Source: Sphingomonadales bacterium (GTDB lineage: Bacteria > Pseudomonadota > Alphaproteobacteria > SMXS01). From it: a stretch of 64,000 nt of DNA. Below, piece by piece: positions 38,540-47,469 of the stretch (positions within the stretch are counted from its first letter, which is position 1; the number at the start of each line of letters is the position of its first letter). The notes below the pieces were generated by a model, which searched no databases, was not told where the DNA came from, and worked only from the letters and a program-made list of their open reading frames with translations. The DNA lies in the NCBI GenBank assembly GCA_022844405.1, contig JALHLV010000015.1, positions 1-64,000 on the forward strand. Reading direction: 5' to 3'. The translations under genes and the position numbers were made by a program.

Positions 38540-39256
38540 TTAGCGCCTCAACAGCGCAACGAACCTGTCGCGTGCGGGCGGCAAGCGCATCTTGCTGGGG
38601 ACGTAGATGTTGCGCTCGAGGAAATACCCCGTCAGGTCGAAGCCGGCGACCATGCCCTCGAGCGTCGGATCGGTTAGCACCGGCAGCGGCAACAGGCGCT
38701 CGGCGTAGTCGCCCGCCCCTGCCCGGCTGACGGCGCGGCCGGTGCGCGGCGAGACGTAGGCGAGGTCGTCGGTCTGGCCGGTGACGGCGCAGGACGTCAG
38801 GTCGAGGCCGTAGCCGAGCGCGCCGAGCACGCCCAGCTCCCAGTAGACCAGCGCGGCGGCGATGTGGGCTATGTCGGTGCCGTCGTCGCGCAGCAGCGCG
38901 ATGACCGGCAGGGCGCCCAGAAACACTTCCGGATGAGCCTCGCGCTCAGGCAACGCGGTCGAGGCCACGGCGCACAGCGAGGCCAGCGCCAGCAATCGGG
39001 GTGGATCGGACAGGACGGATGCCGCGTTGGCGTCGATCAGCTCCAGCGTCGCGGTGCCGAGATGCTCGGAGAGCCGGCCGCGCCAGGTGACGGCGACGCG
39101 GTTGCCGGCCTGCATCACGCCGCGCATGCGGCCGCCCGATCCGCCGCGCACCAGTCCCTTGTGGCGGCCGTGCGAGCGGGTCAGCAGCTCGACGATGACG
39201 GAGGATTCGCCGTGCTTGGCGGCGCCAAGGACCAGAGCTTCATCCGTCCACTCCAT
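38540..39256 (-). CDS. recO: DNA repair protein RecO
   Basis: Loads RecA on SSB-coated gaps with RecR. The 238-residue protein starts with the OB-fold segment D-E-A-L-V-L-G-A-A-K-H-G-E-S-S-V-I-V-E-L and continues H-G-R-H-K-G-L-V-R-G-G, both standard. The C-terminal part contains single cysteines rather than a clear zinc cluster, normal for alphaproteobacterial RecO. It is 6 nt after era and last in the rsh-to-recO run. Confidence 0.94.
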   Translation of the reverse strand: MEWTDEALVLGAAKHGESSVIVELLTRSHGRHKGLVRGGSGGRMRGVMQAGNRVAVTWRGRLSEHLGTATLELIDANAASVLSDPPRLLALASLCAVASTALPEREAHPEVFLGALPVIALLRDDGTDIAHIAAALVYWELGVLGALGYGLDLTSCAVTGQTDDLAYVSPRTGRAVSRAGAGDYAERLLPLPVLTDPTLEGMVAGFDLTGYFLERNIYVPSKMRLPPARDRFVALLRR

Positions 39257-39262
39257 CGGCCC

Positions 39263-40162
39263 TCAATCGCTGTAGTCGAGACCCATCTCGCGGTAGCGCT
39301 CGCGCTCGTCGCCCCAGCCCTTGCGGACCTTGACGTTGAGGAACAGGTGCACCTTGCGGTCCATGATCTGTTCCAGCTCGCGCCGCGCCGCCTCGCCGAT
39401 CTCCTTGATGGTCTGACCGCCCTTGCCAATGACGATGGGCTTCTGGCTGTCGCGCTCGACGAAGATCACCTGGTGCACTGTCACCGAGCCGTCCTTGCGC
39501 TCTTCCCAGCTTTCGGTCTCGACCGTGGCCGCGTAGGGCAATTCCTGGTGCACCCGCAGGAACAGCTTCTCGCGGGTGACCTCGGCGCCCATCAGCCGCA
39601 TGGGGATGTCGGAGAGCTGGTCCTCGGGATAGAGCCAGGGACCGGCCGGCGCGCTGTCCGCGAAGAATTTCTTCAGGTCGCCGACGCCGTCGCCCTTGGG
39701 GGCCGCGATCATGAACACATGGGTGAACAGGCCGGTCTGGTTCAGTTCGTCGGCCAGCGACAGCAGCGATTCCCGGGGCACTAGGTCGATCTTGGTCAAC
39801 AGCAACACCGCCTTGCGGCCGGTGTCCTTGAGCCCATCCAGCACCAGGCGAACTTCCGGATCGATCCGCTTCTTGGCGTCGACCAGCAGGCAGACCACGT
39901 CGGCGTCGGCCGCGCCCCAGGCAGCGGCGACCATGGCGCGGTCGAGGCGCCGCTTGGGCGCGAAGATGCCGGGCGTGTCCACATAGACGAGCTGCGCATC
40001 GCCCTCGATGGCGATGCCGCGGATGCGGGTGCGCGTGGTCTGCACCTTCTGGGTGACGATGGATATCTTCTGCCCCACCAGCGCGTTGAGCAGCGTCGAC
40101 TTGCCGGCGTTCGGCGCGCCCAGCAGCGCGACAAAGCCACATCGTGTCTGTCGTTCGGTCAT
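39263..40162 (-). CDS. era: GTPase Era
   Basis: Ribosome-assembly GTPase that binds the 3' end of 16S rRNA. The 299-residue protein has G1 G-A-P-N-A-G-K-S-T-L-L-N, the D-T-P-G-I G3 box, L-T-K-I-D-L G4 and a C-terminal KH domain (I-V-I-G-K-G-G-Q-T-I-K-E-I-G). The ATG overlaps the rnc stop by 4 bases. The rnc-era pairing is conserved. Confidence 0.98.
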   Translation of the reverse strand: MTERQTRCGFVALLGAPNAGKSTLLNALVGQKISIVTQKVQTTRTRIRGIAIEGDAQLVYVDTPGIFAPKRRLDRAMVAAAWGAADADVVCLLVDAKKRIDPEVRLVLDGLKDTGRKAVLLLTKIDLVPRESLLSLADELNQTGLFTHVFMIAAPKGDGVGDLKKFFADSAPAGPWLYPEDQLSDIPMRLMGAEVTREKLFLRVHQELPYAATVETESWEERKDGSVTVHQVIFVERDSQKPIVIGKGGQTIKEIGEAARRELEQIMDRKVHLFLNVKVRKGWGDERERYREMGLDYSD

Positions 40163-40833
40163 TCCGTTCCGTTCAGTCTGTCGAGCAGGCTTCGTGCCGC
40201 CGACTGTTCCGCCACGCGCTTGGACGCGCCCTTGCCCGTGGCTTCATGCTTCCTGCCGACGGTGACGCCGACGGTGAATTCGGGCTCGTGCGGCGGCCCT
40301 TCGCGGGAAATCTCGCGGTAGGACGGCGCCGCCATGCCGCGACCCTGCGCCCATTCCTGCAGCAGGGTCTTGGGATCCTTGTCCTTCAGCGCCACGCCGG
40401 CGACGAGGTCGTGCCAGTGCTTCTCGACGAAGTCATGCGCCGCCGCGAAGCCGGAGTCCATGAACATGGCGCCGATCACCGCCTCGCAGCAGTCGGCCAG
40501 GATCGCCGGTTTCTCCCGTCCGCCATTGTCTTCCTCGCCGGTCGACAAGCGCACATACCGGTCGAGGCCGAGCCGCAGCAGGATCTGGGCGAGCGTTTCC
40601 TTGCGCACCAGCTCGTTGAAGCGGATCGCCAGCTCGCCTTCCTTGAAGCTCGGATAGTCGCGGTAGAGCCGCTGGGCGATGATCGCGCCCAGCACCCGGT
40701 CGCCGATGAACTCCAGCCGCTGGTAGTTGGGCACGCCGGTGCAGGACGGATGGGTCAGCGCCTGCTCCAGCAAGGAGGGATCGGCAAATTTGTAGCCGAG
40801 CAGCGCGTAGATATCCTCCAGGCCGTTCGACAT
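40159..40833 (-). CDS. rnc: Ribonuclease III
   Basis: Cleaves double-stranded RNA in rRNA and mRNA processing. The 224-residue protein has the catalytic signature Q-R-L-E-F-I-G-D-R-V-L near residue 38, the second acidic site in C-C-E-A-V-I-G-A-M-F-M-D and the C-terminal dsRNA-binding domain (P-K-T-L-L-Q-E-W-A-Q). ATG 40833 overlaps the lepB stop (ATGA). The frame is open far upstream but that part is a shadow of lepB. Confidence 0.97.
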   Translation of the reverse strand: MSNGLEDIYALLGYKFADPSLLEQALTHPSCTGVPNYQRLEFIGDRVLGAIIAQRLYRDYPSFKEGELAIRFNELVRKETLAQILLRLGLDRYVRLSTGEEDNGGREKPAILADCCEAVIGAMFMDSGFAAAHDFVEKHWHDLVAGVALKDKDPKTLLQEWAQGRGMAAPSYREISREGPPHEPEFTVGVTVGRKHEATGKGASKRVAEQSAARSLLDRLNGTE

Positions 40834-41666
40834 CACCCGATCAGGTTGAAGAAGCGGCCGTAGCGGATGGCGCCGAACCAGTTCCACGGCTTCCACAGCG
40901 GCGCGTCGCAATACTGGCCGCAGGTGGAGAAAAACAGGATGTCGGCCCGGCCGACCAGATTCTCGGCCGGCAGGAAGCCGACCCCGGTCTGCGTCGGGAA
41001 GCGGCTGTCGGCGGAATTGTCGCGGTTGTCGCCCATGGCGAAATAGTGGCCATCCGGCACCAGGAACGGCCCGGCGTTGTCGGCCATGGACTGCATGCAA
41101 TCGCGGGTGCCCGGAAAATAAGCGCAGTCGAGGGTGTTGTAGCTGACGCCGCTGGGCAGCGTCTCGCGCATCTGCCGGTAGGTCAGGTTGCCGCCCTCGA
41201 CGCCGGTCTCGCCCATGGTGAAGTCCTCGACCTGTTGGCGCTTGACAGGCTGGTCGTTGATGTGGAGCCCGCCGTCGATCATCTCGATCTTGTCGCCGGG
41301 CAGGCCGACAATGCGCTTGATGAAGTCGGTCTTGTTGTCGTAGGGGCGCTTGAACACCGCCACGTCGCCGCGCGTGACCTGGCTTTCCAGGACGCGGCCC
41401 TTGAACGGGATGGCGCTCATCGGCAGCGAATGCTGGCTGTAGCCGTAGGAGAACTTCGACACCAGCAGATAGTCGCCGATCCACAGGGTCGGATACATGG
41501 AGCCGGAGGGGATGTTGAACGGCTCATAGGCGACGGTGCGGAAGGCAAGCGCGATCAGCACCGCCACGACGATGGTCGAGACGAACTCGGAGAACGCCGA
41601 CTTCTCCTTGGCTTTCGCCGGCTTGGTCTCTTCGCCGGTCGTGGTTTCGCTCAGCGGCTCTGACAT
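40833..41666 (-). CDS. lepB: Signal peptidase I
   Basis: Inner-membrane serine protease that removes signal peptides. The 277-residue protein has one N-terminal transmembrane helix (~28-45), the catalytic serine in I-P-S-G-S-M-Y-P-T (Ser56) and the general-base lysine in F-I-K-R-I-V-G-L-P-G-D (Lys117), followed by the G-D-N-R-D-N-S-A-D-S-R box. The C-terminus has paired cysteines. It lies between acpS and rnc. Confidence 0.97.
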   Translation of the reverse strand: MSEPLSETTTGEETKPAKAKEKSAFSEFVSTIVVAVLIALAFRTVAYEPFNIPSGSMYPTLWIGDYLLVSKFSYGYSQHSLPMSAIPFKGRVLESQVTRGDVAVFKRPYDNKTDFIKRIVGLPGDKIEMIDGGLHINDQPVKRQQVEDFTMGETGVEGGNLTYRQMRETLPSGVSYNTLDCAYFPGTRDCMQSMADNAGPFLVPDGHYFAMGDNRDNSADSRFPTQTGVGFLPAENLVGRADILFFSTCGQYCDAPLWKPWNWFGAIRYGRFFNLIG

Positions 41667-41696
41667 GTTGGCTTTCTCGCGGATCGCGTGGACAGG

Positions 41697-42119
41697 CTAT
41701 TTCAACAGACCGGCATAGTCGGCCGGGACGGCGGTGATCAGCACGATGGCCTGGGCCAGCGGGAAGTCGTCGGTGATGGTCAGGTGCAGCTGCGCCACCA
41801 TGCCCGGCGGCGTCATCTGCTCCAGACGGACCTTGGCGCCGCCCGTCAGTTCCATGGTCGGGCGGCCCGACGGCAGGTTTACCACACCCATGGTGCGCCA
41901 GTGAACGCCGCGTCTGATGCCGGTGCCGAGCGCCTTGGAGCAGGCTTCCTTGGCGGCGAAGCGCTTGGCGTAGCTGGCGGCGCGGTTCATGCGGCCGTCC
42001 GACTTCTTCTGCTCGATCTCGGTGAACACCCGGTCGACGAAGCGCTGGCCGAAACGGTGCAGCGATTTCTCCACCCGCCGGATGTCGATCAGGTCGTTGC
42101 CCAGTCCCAGAACTATCAT
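41697..42119 (-). CDS. acpS: Holo-[acyl-carrier-protein] synthase
   Basis: Transfers the phosphopantetheine arm from CoA to acyl carrier protein. The 140-residue protein has the metal-binding G-L-G-N-D-L-I-D-I (Asp9) and [16 protein letters not shown] 42119 overlaps the pdxJ stop. Longer frames upstream belong to the opposite reading of pdxJ. Confidence 0.96.
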   Translation of the reverse strand: MIVLGLGNDLIDIRRVEKSLHRFGQRFVDRVFTEIEQKKSDGRMNRAASYAKRFAAKEACSKALGTGIRRGVHWRTMGVVNLPSGRPTMELTGGAKVRLEQMTPPGMVAQLHLTITDDFPLAQAIVLITAVPADYAGLLK

Positions 42120-42853
42120 GCGATGCTCCGCCGTCCCGCGTCCATCAGGGCGCGCATCCGCCGGATCACGGGCTCCAGGCCGAGGAAAATGGCCTCGCCG
42201 ATGATGAAGTGGCCGATGTTGAGTTCGACCACGCCGGGGATCGCCGCCACCGCCTCGACGGTCTCGAAATTGAGGCCGTGGCCCGCGTGGCATTCGAGCC
42301 CGAGGCGCCGCGCCAGGGCCACGGCCTTCCGGATGCGCTCCAGTTCGCGCTGCCGCTCGGCGCCGGTCGCCTTGGTGTAGGGCCCGGCATGCAGTTCGAC
42401 GATGTCGGCGCCGACCATGCGGGCGGCCTCCACCTCACGGATGTCCGGATCGACGAACAGCGATACGCGGATGCCTTGCTCCTGAAGCCGCGCCACGTAG
42501 GGCTTCAAATGGTTCATGCCGGCATGGACCGCAAGCCCGCCCTCGGTGGTCAGCTCCTGGCGCTTTTCCGGCACCAGGCAGCAGGCATGCGGCAGGATGT
42601 CGGAGGCGATCGCCAGCATCTCGTCGGTCGCCGCCATCTCGAAGTTGAGCGGCAGGCCCACATCCTTCAGCCCGCGCATGTCGACGTCGCGGATGTGGCG
42701 GCGATCTTCGCGCAGATGGGCGGTAATGCCGTCCGCGCCGGCCGCGGCCGCCAGGCGGGCCGCCTCGACCGGATCGGGGTGGACGCCGCCGCGCGCGTTG
42801 CGCAGCGTCGCCACGTGATCCACGTTCACGCCGAGGCGGATGTGCTCGACCAC
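42116..42853 (-). CDS. pdxJ: Pyridoxine 5'-phosphate synthase
   Basis: Final ring-closing step of DXP-dependent vitamin B6 synthesis. The 245-residue TIM-barrel protein has [15 protein letters not shown] at the N-terminus, the H-L-R-E-D-R-R-H-I segment and V-E-L-H-A-G-P-Y. The start is GTG 42853, 2 nt after the rsh stop. Placement beside acpS is typical. Confidence 0.97.
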   Translation of the reverse strand: MVEHIRLGVNVDHVATLRNARGGVHPDPVEAARLAAAAGADGITAHLREDRRHIRDVDMRGLKDVGLPLNFEMAATDEMLAIASDILPHACCLVPEKRQELTTEGGLAVHAGMNHLKPYVARLQEQGIRVSLFVDPDIREVEAARMVGADIVELHAGPYTKATGAERQRELERIRKAVALARRLGLECHAGHGLNFETVEAVAAIPGVVELNIGHFIIGEAIFLGLEPVIRRMRALMDAGRRSIA

Positions 42854-42855
42854 GC

Positions 42856-44988
42856 CTAGCTCCGTACCCGTTCGACGGTCTCGACGACGGTCAGCGTGCG
42901 CAGCGCCGCGATGATCTCGGTCAGGTGCTTGACGTCCTGCACCTCAAGATCGATCAGCATGGTGACCACCTTCATGCCCCGCTCGGTGAGCTTCAAATTG
43001 GTGATGTTGCCATGGTTCTTGCCGATCAGGGTGGAGATCTTGCCCAGTGCGCCGGGTTCGTTCTGTGATCGCACCTCGATGGCCGCCAGGTGATAGCCGT
43101 GGCGCGCCGCGTCGGGCTCCCACGACAGGTTGAGCCAGGCGTCCGGATCCTCGGTGGCGGCGCCCAGCGCCTCGCAATCGATGGTGTGCACCACCACGCC
43201 CTTGCCCGGCGTCACCACGCCGACGATGCGGTCGCCCGGCACCGGATGGCAGCAGGCGCCCAGCGTCATGGCCACGCCCGGATTGACGCCGCTGACCGGG
43301 ATCGCGGAGGGACCATCGCCGGGCAGCGGATCGTCGCCCTTGCGGCGCCGGTCGCGGCGGTTCTTCTCGCCCGGGAACTCGGCCTCCAGCACCTGGCGCA
43401 CGGTGATGTTGCCGCGTCCCACCTCGATCAGCAGGTCGTCGACGGTCTTGTGGCCCAGTGCCTTGCTGGCGGGCTCCAGATTCTGGTCGTGCAGGTTATA
43501 GCCGGCACGGATGAAGGCGCGCTCGACCAGCTTCTGGCCGAGCTCAAGGTACTCGCCGCGCCCCTGCGAGCGCAGGAAGCGGCGAATGGCGGCACGGGCG
43601 CGGCCGGAGACCGCCAGCGTTTCCCAGGCCGGTGACGGCGTCTGCGCCTTCGACCGGACGATCTCCACCTGGTCGCCATTGTTGAGCTGGGTCGACAGCG
43701 GCACCATGGTGCCGTTGACCTTGGCGCCGACCGTGGTATGGCCCACGTCGGTGTGCACCATATAGGCGAAGTCGATCGGCGTGGCGCCGCGCGGCAGGGT
43801 GATCAGGTCGCCCTTGGGCGTGAAGCAGAACACCTGGTCGCTGTAGAGGTCGATCTTGGTGTGCTCGAGGAATTCCTCGGGACTCTCGGCGTTCTCGAGC
43901 ATCTCCATCATGTGCCGCAGCCAGCCGAACTGGCTGCCGTCGAGCTTCTGGGCATCCTGCTTGTAGCGCCAGTGCGCCGCGACGCCATAGGTGGCGATGG
44001 CATGCATGTCGCGGGTGCGGATCTGGATCTCGATGCGCTGCCGCTCCGGACCCAGCACGGTGGTGTGGAGCGAGCGGTAGTTGTTCGGCTTGGGGTTGGA
44101 GTTGTAGTCCTTGAACCGTCCCGGCACCGCGCGCCACTCGCCATGCGTCACGCCCAGGGCCCGGTAGCAGGCATCGTCGTCCTCGACGATGACGCGGAAG
44201 GCCATCACGTCCGAGAGCTGCTCGAAGCTGACGTTGTCGCGCTGCATCTTGCGCCAGATCGAATAGGGCTGCTTCTGCCGGCCGAACACCTCGGCCTTGA
44301 TGCCGGCGCGCTGCAGCCGCTCGTGCAGCTCGTGGGTGATGCGGCCCTGGACGTTGCCGGCCTTCTCGGTGAGGAAGGTCAGCCGCGCCACGATGGACTC
44401 GCGGGCGTCCGGGTTGAGGTAGAGGAACGCCAGGTCCTCCAGCTCGGTCTTCATCGCCTGCATGCCGATGCGCTCCGCCAGCGGCGCATAGATCTCGACG
44501 GTCTCCAGCGCGATGCGGCGGCGCTTGTCGGCGTTCTTGATGAAGTGGAGCGTGCGCATGTTGTGCAGCCGGTCCGCCAGCTTGACCAGCAGCACGCGGA
44601 TGTCCTTGGACATCGCCAGCACGAACTTGCGGAAGTTTTCGGCCTGCTTGGCGTCCTCGGACGACAGCTCCAGCTTCGACAGCTTGGTGACGCCGTCGAC
44701 GAGCTGCGCGACCTCGACGCCGAACAGGGCTTCCACCTCGTCATAGGTGGCGACCGTGTCCTCCAGCGTGTCGTGCAGCAGGCCGGTGACGATGGTGGCG
44801 TCGTCGAGCCGCATGTCGGTCAGGATGCCGGCGACTTCGAGGGGATGCAGGAAGTAGGGATCGCCCGACGCACGCTTTTGCGCGCCGTGCGCCCTCATGG
44901 AGAACACATAGGCGCGGTCCAGCAGTTTTTCGTCCACATTGGGATCGTAGGCGCGAACGCGCTCGACAAGCTCGTACTGCCGGATCAT
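42856..44988 (-). CDS. rsh: Bifunctional (p)ppGpp synthetase/hydrolase (Rsh)
   Basis: Makes and degrades the stringent-response alarmone. The 710-residue protein has an N-terminal HD hydrolase domain (His48; H-D-T-L-E-D at 72-77), the synthetase domain with R-F-K-D at 291-294 (the R-x-K-D form of bifunctional enzymes), then TGS (~residues 385-450) and a C-terminal ACT domain (~635-705). It is the single long RSH expected of Alphaproteobacteria. It follows rpoZ, a pairing also seen for spoT in other bacteria. Confidence 0.96.
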   Translation of the reverse strand: MIRQYELVERVRAYDPNVDEKLLDRAYVFSMRAHGAQKRASGDPYFLHPLEVAGILTDMRLDDATIVTGLLHDTLEDTVATYDEVEALFGVEVAQLVDGVTKLSKLELSSEDAKQAENFRKFVLAMSKDIRVLLVKLADRLHNMRTLHFIKNADKRRRIALETVEIYAPLAERIGMQAMKTELEDLAFLYLNPDARESIVARLTFLTEKAGNVQGRITHELHERLQRAGIKAEVFGRQKQPYSIWRKMQRDNVSFEQLSDVMAFRVIVEDDDACYRALGVTHGEWRAVPGRFKDYNSNPKPNNYRSLHTTVLGPERQRIEIQIRTRDMHAIATYGVAAHWRYKQDAQKLDGSQFGWLRHMMEMLENAESPEEFLEHTKIDLYSDQVFCFTPKGDLITLPRGATPIDFAYMVHTDVGHTTVGAKVNGTMVPLSTQLNNGDQVEIVRSKAQTPSPAWETLAVSGRARAAIRRFLRSQGRGEYLELGQKLVERAFIRAGYNLHDQNLEPASKALGHKTVDDLLIEVGRGNITVRQVLEAEFPGEKNRRDRRRKGDDPLPGDGPSAIPVSGVNPGVAMTLGACCHPVPGDRIVGVVTPGKGVVVHTIDCEALGAATEDPDAWLNLSWEPDAARHGYHLAAIEVRSQNEPGALGKISTLIGKNHGNITNLKLTERGMKVVTMLIDLEVQDVKHLTEIIAALRTLTVVETVERVRS

Positions 44989-45030
44989 GCCGTTGCTTTC
45001 AGCGGTGTCCGGTCAGCGATATGCCGGATT

Positions 45031-45447
45031 CTAGAGGTCTTCGTCTCCGTCAGCATCCAGGCCGTCAGCGCCGTCGATGTTCATCTCCTGCTCGACCTCA
45101 TCTCCGATGATGTCGGAGAACACCTTGTGGAGGTTGTCGGCCGTCAGTTCCTCATGCACGGCCGAAAGCTGGCGGCCGGCGAATTCCAGGCTCAGTTCGT
45201 CTTCCTCGGGCTCGTCGCGTTCGACGTAGCGCTGCATGGTGCGGATGCGGGCTTCGCGCAGCTCTTCCGGGGTGATGGTGCCGTCGGCGATCTCGCGCAG
45301 GGCGACGACCGGATCCTTGTCGTTGTCGCGGTCGATGGTGAGCGGCGCGCCGGAGGAAATCTCGCGGGCGCGCTGCGCGGCGAGCAGCACGAGCTCGAAG
45401 CGGCTGGGAACCTTCTGCACGCAATCTTCAACGGTAACGCGGGCCAT
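45031..45447 (-). CDS. rpoZ: RNA polymerase omega subunit
   Basis: Small subunit aiding core assembly; part of the ppGpp site in proteobacteria. The 138-residue protein begins M-A-R-V-T-V-E-D-C and has the family core [16 protein letters not shown], followed by a long acidic alphaproteobacterial tail. A TTG one codon upstream is in frame, but ATG 45447 has AGGAG at a good distance. It is just upstream of rsh, whose product it may help to sense. Confidence 0.95.
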   Translation of the reverse strand: MARVTVEDCVQKVPSRFELVLLAAQRAREISSGAPLTIDRDNDKDPVVALREIADGTITPEELREARIRTMQRYVERDEPEEDELSLEFAGRQLSAVHEELTADNLHKVFSDIIGDEVEQEMNIDGADGLDADGDEDL

Positions 45448-45519
45448 CAAGCCACTCCTGGATACGCTTGCCGGGACGAAGGACCGTTACATAGGGACAT
45501 AATATGCCAAAAGCAACAT

Positions 45520-46029
45520 TTACAGCCGCCTGACGTCATTCAGATCGGACAACTCAGCTATCAGCGCGTCGATGGTCCTGCCGGTATCCGGATGACGCCA
45601 ATCGGGCGCCACGTCCTTCAACGGCAGCAGCACGAAGCCACGCAGATGGGCGCGCGGATGGGGCAACACCAGCCCGTCGCCGCCCGGCCCGGTCACCACG
45701 CCGCGATAGTCGATGAGGTCCAGGTCGACGACCCTGGATTCGTTACGCTTCAGGCGCACCCGGCCGAGCCCATTCTCGATCCGGTGCAGCAGCGCCAGCA
45801 GGTCGGCTGGCCCGAGTTGGGTACCGACACGCGCGACGCCGTTGACATAGTCAGGCTGGTCCGAACGCGGCACCGGCGCGGTCGCATACCATGGCGACCG
45901 CGCCTCGAGCGTTACGCCCGCGGCGCGGATTGCCGCCAGCGCGGCTTCGAGCGTCGCCTCCGGCGCGCCGTGCTCCGACGGCAGATTGGCCCCGAGGGCG
46001 ATGTAGATGGCGTTGGTCTTACATGTCAC
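45520..46029 (-). CDS. folK: 2-amino-4-hydroxy-6-hydroxymethyldihydropteridine pyrophosphokinase
   Basis: Pyrophosphorylates the pterin precursor in folate synthesis. The 169-residue product has I-Y-I-A-L-G-A-N-L near the start, the G-R-V-R-L-K-R-N-E-S-R-V-V-D-L-D-L-I-D block and L-P-H-P-R-A-H-L-R-G-F-V-L-L-P-L, all diagnostic. The start is probably GTG 46029; the ATG beside it is out of frame. A TTGACA lies about 20 nt upstream. It is divergent from the NYN-domain gene. Confidence 0.94.
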   Translation of the reverse strand: MTCKTNAIYIALGANLPSEHGAPEATLEAALAAIRAAGVTLEARSPWYATAPVPRSDQPDYVNGVARVGTQLGPADLLALLHRIENGLGRVRLKRNESRVVDLDLIDYRGVVTGPGGDGLVLPHPRAHLRGFVLLPLKDVAPDWRHPDTGRTIDALIAELSDLNDVRRL

Positions 46030-46180
46030 AATCGCGCGAGACTCCGACCGGATTGTCAAAATTACACTTCCAAAGCTGGCTGGGCGCGCATATTTTTTCT
46101 GTTCGAGAAGTCTGTCCGGCTTTTCGGCGCGTACCACGCATCAGCCAAGAAGACGCTATTTTGCAGGAGTGGCATTTATC

Positions 46181-46795
46181 ATGATCTTCTATCCAAGCGA
46201 GCGCATTGCCCTGTTCATCGATGGCTCGAACCTGTTCGCCGCGGCGCGGACGCTGGGTTTCGACATCGACTATCGGGCATTGCTCAACGAGTTCTCGAGC
46301 AAGGGTCACCTTGTGCGGGCGCTCTACTACACGGCGATCCTGGAGGACCAGGACTTCTCGCCGCTGCGGCCGCTGGTCGACTGGCTCGACTACAACGGCT
46401 TCACCGTCGTCACCAAGCCGGCGAAGGAATACATCGATTCCACCGGACGACGGAAGATCAAGGGCAACATGGACATCGAGATCGCGGTGGACATCATGAG
46501 CCTGTCCGACCATCTCGACCACATCGTCCTGTTCTCCGGCGACGGCGACTTCCGCCGCCTGATCGAGGCGGTGCAGCGGCGCGGCAAGCGCGTCTCGGTC
46601 GTCAGCACGCTGCAGACCCAGCCGGCCATGGTAGCGGACGAGCTTCGCCGTCAGGCCGACAGCTTCATCGAGCTGGCCGACCTGGCGCCGGTGATCGCCC
46701 GCGATCCGGCTGCCCGCGCCCAGTCGCAGGCCAACCGCGCCGCCCGCGAGCATGCCGCGGCACCGGCGGCCGAGGATGTGGACGTGCGCGTCTGA
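46181..46795 (+). CDS. NYN-domain (LabA/DUF88-like) protein
   Basis: A 204-residue protein of the PIN-like NYN fold, predicted to cut or process RNA. The acidic cluster of the family is complete: L-F-I-D-G-S-N (Asp14, Asn17), K-G-N-M-D-I-E-I-A-V-D (Asp98, Asp104) and F-S-G-D-G-D-F (Asp121, Asp123). The C-terminus is an Ala/Arg-rich tail. ATG 46181 has AGGAG upstream. Homologs sit in this same folK/rpoZ neighbourhood in many Alphaproteobacteria, but the substrate is unknown. Confidence 0.92.
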   Translation: MIFYPSERIALFIDGSNLFAAARTLGFDIDYRALLNEFSSKGHLVRALYYTAILEDQDFSPLRPLVDWLDYNGFTVVTKPAKEYIDSTGRRKIKGNMDIEIAVDIMSLSDHLDHIVLFSGDGDFRRLIEAVQRRGKRVSVVSTLQTQPAMVADELRRQADSFIELADLAPVIARDPAARAQSQANRAAREHAAAPAAEDVDVRV

Positions 46796-46817
46796 GCGTT
46801 CGCTCGGACACACTCAC

Positions 46818-47465
46818 ATGCCGACAGGCGCAGCCTCCGGCCCATCCAGGGACTGTCCTCTCTGTCCCAGGCTTGTAGGACTGCGCCTGTCACTTCGTGA
46901 ACAGCATCCCGCCTGGTTCAATGCGCCGGTGCCGTCGTTCGGCGACCCGGCGGCACGGCTGGTCATCGTCGGCCTGGCGCCGGGCCTCAACGGCGCCAAC
47001 CGCACCGGACGTCCGTTCACTGGCGACTATGCGGGCGACCTGCTCTACAGGACCCTGCTGAAGCTGGGACTGGCGACCGGCGAATACCGCGCCGATCCGC
47101 AGGACAGCCTGACGCTCGTCGGGTGCCTGATCACCAATGCGGTGCGCTGCCTGCCGCCCGCCAACAAGCCGCTGCCCGAGGAAATCGCCGCCTGCCGGCC
47201 GTTCCTGACGGGGCAACTCGACGCGCTCCCGTCGGCCCGCGCCATCGTCGCGCTGGGCCGCATCGCCCACGAAAGCGTGGTGCGCTCCCGCGGCGGCAGG
47301 CTGAAGGACTACCCGTTCGGCCACGGCGCGCCGCACACCCTGCCCGGCGGCCTGCGGCTGTTCGACAGCTATCATTGCAGCCGCTACAACACCAACACGG
47401 GCCGGCTGACCGAGACGATGTTCGTCGAGGTGATGACGGCGGCGCGGGACTTCGCGCTCGCCTGA
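46818..47465 (+). CDS. Uracil-DNA glycosylase family 5 (UdgB)
   Basis: Removes uracil and some deaminated purines from DNA. The 215-residue protein has motif A as G-L-A-P-G-L-N-G-A-N-R-T-G-R-P-F-T-G-D, the form of family 5 (UDGb), which lacks the catalytic polar residue of families 1 and 4. The four cysteines for a 4Fe-4S cluster are Cys13, Cys16, Cys111 and Cys126. Motif B H-C-S-R-Y-N-T is near the C-terminus. ATG 46818, 22 nt after the NYN gene. Confidence 0.92.
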   Translation: MPTGAASGPSRDCPLCPRLVGLRLSLREQHPAWFNAPVPSFGDPAARLVIVGLAPGLNGANRTGRPFTGDYAGDLLYRTLLKLGLATGEYRADPQDSLTLVGCLITNAVRCLPPANKPLPEEIAACRPFLTGQLDALPSARAIVALGRIAHESVVRSRGGRLKDYPFGHGAPHTLPGGLRLFDSYHCSRYNTNTGRLTETMFVEVMTAARDFALA

Positions 47466-47469
47466 GCCC

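Noticed and set aside
43738-46878. 1046-codon open frame on the plus strand across rsh, rpoZ and folK
   Set aside because: It is a composition shadow of high-GC genes on the opposite strand: the product is His/Gln/Arg/Val-rich with no family motif, while the minus-strand genes carry clear domains.
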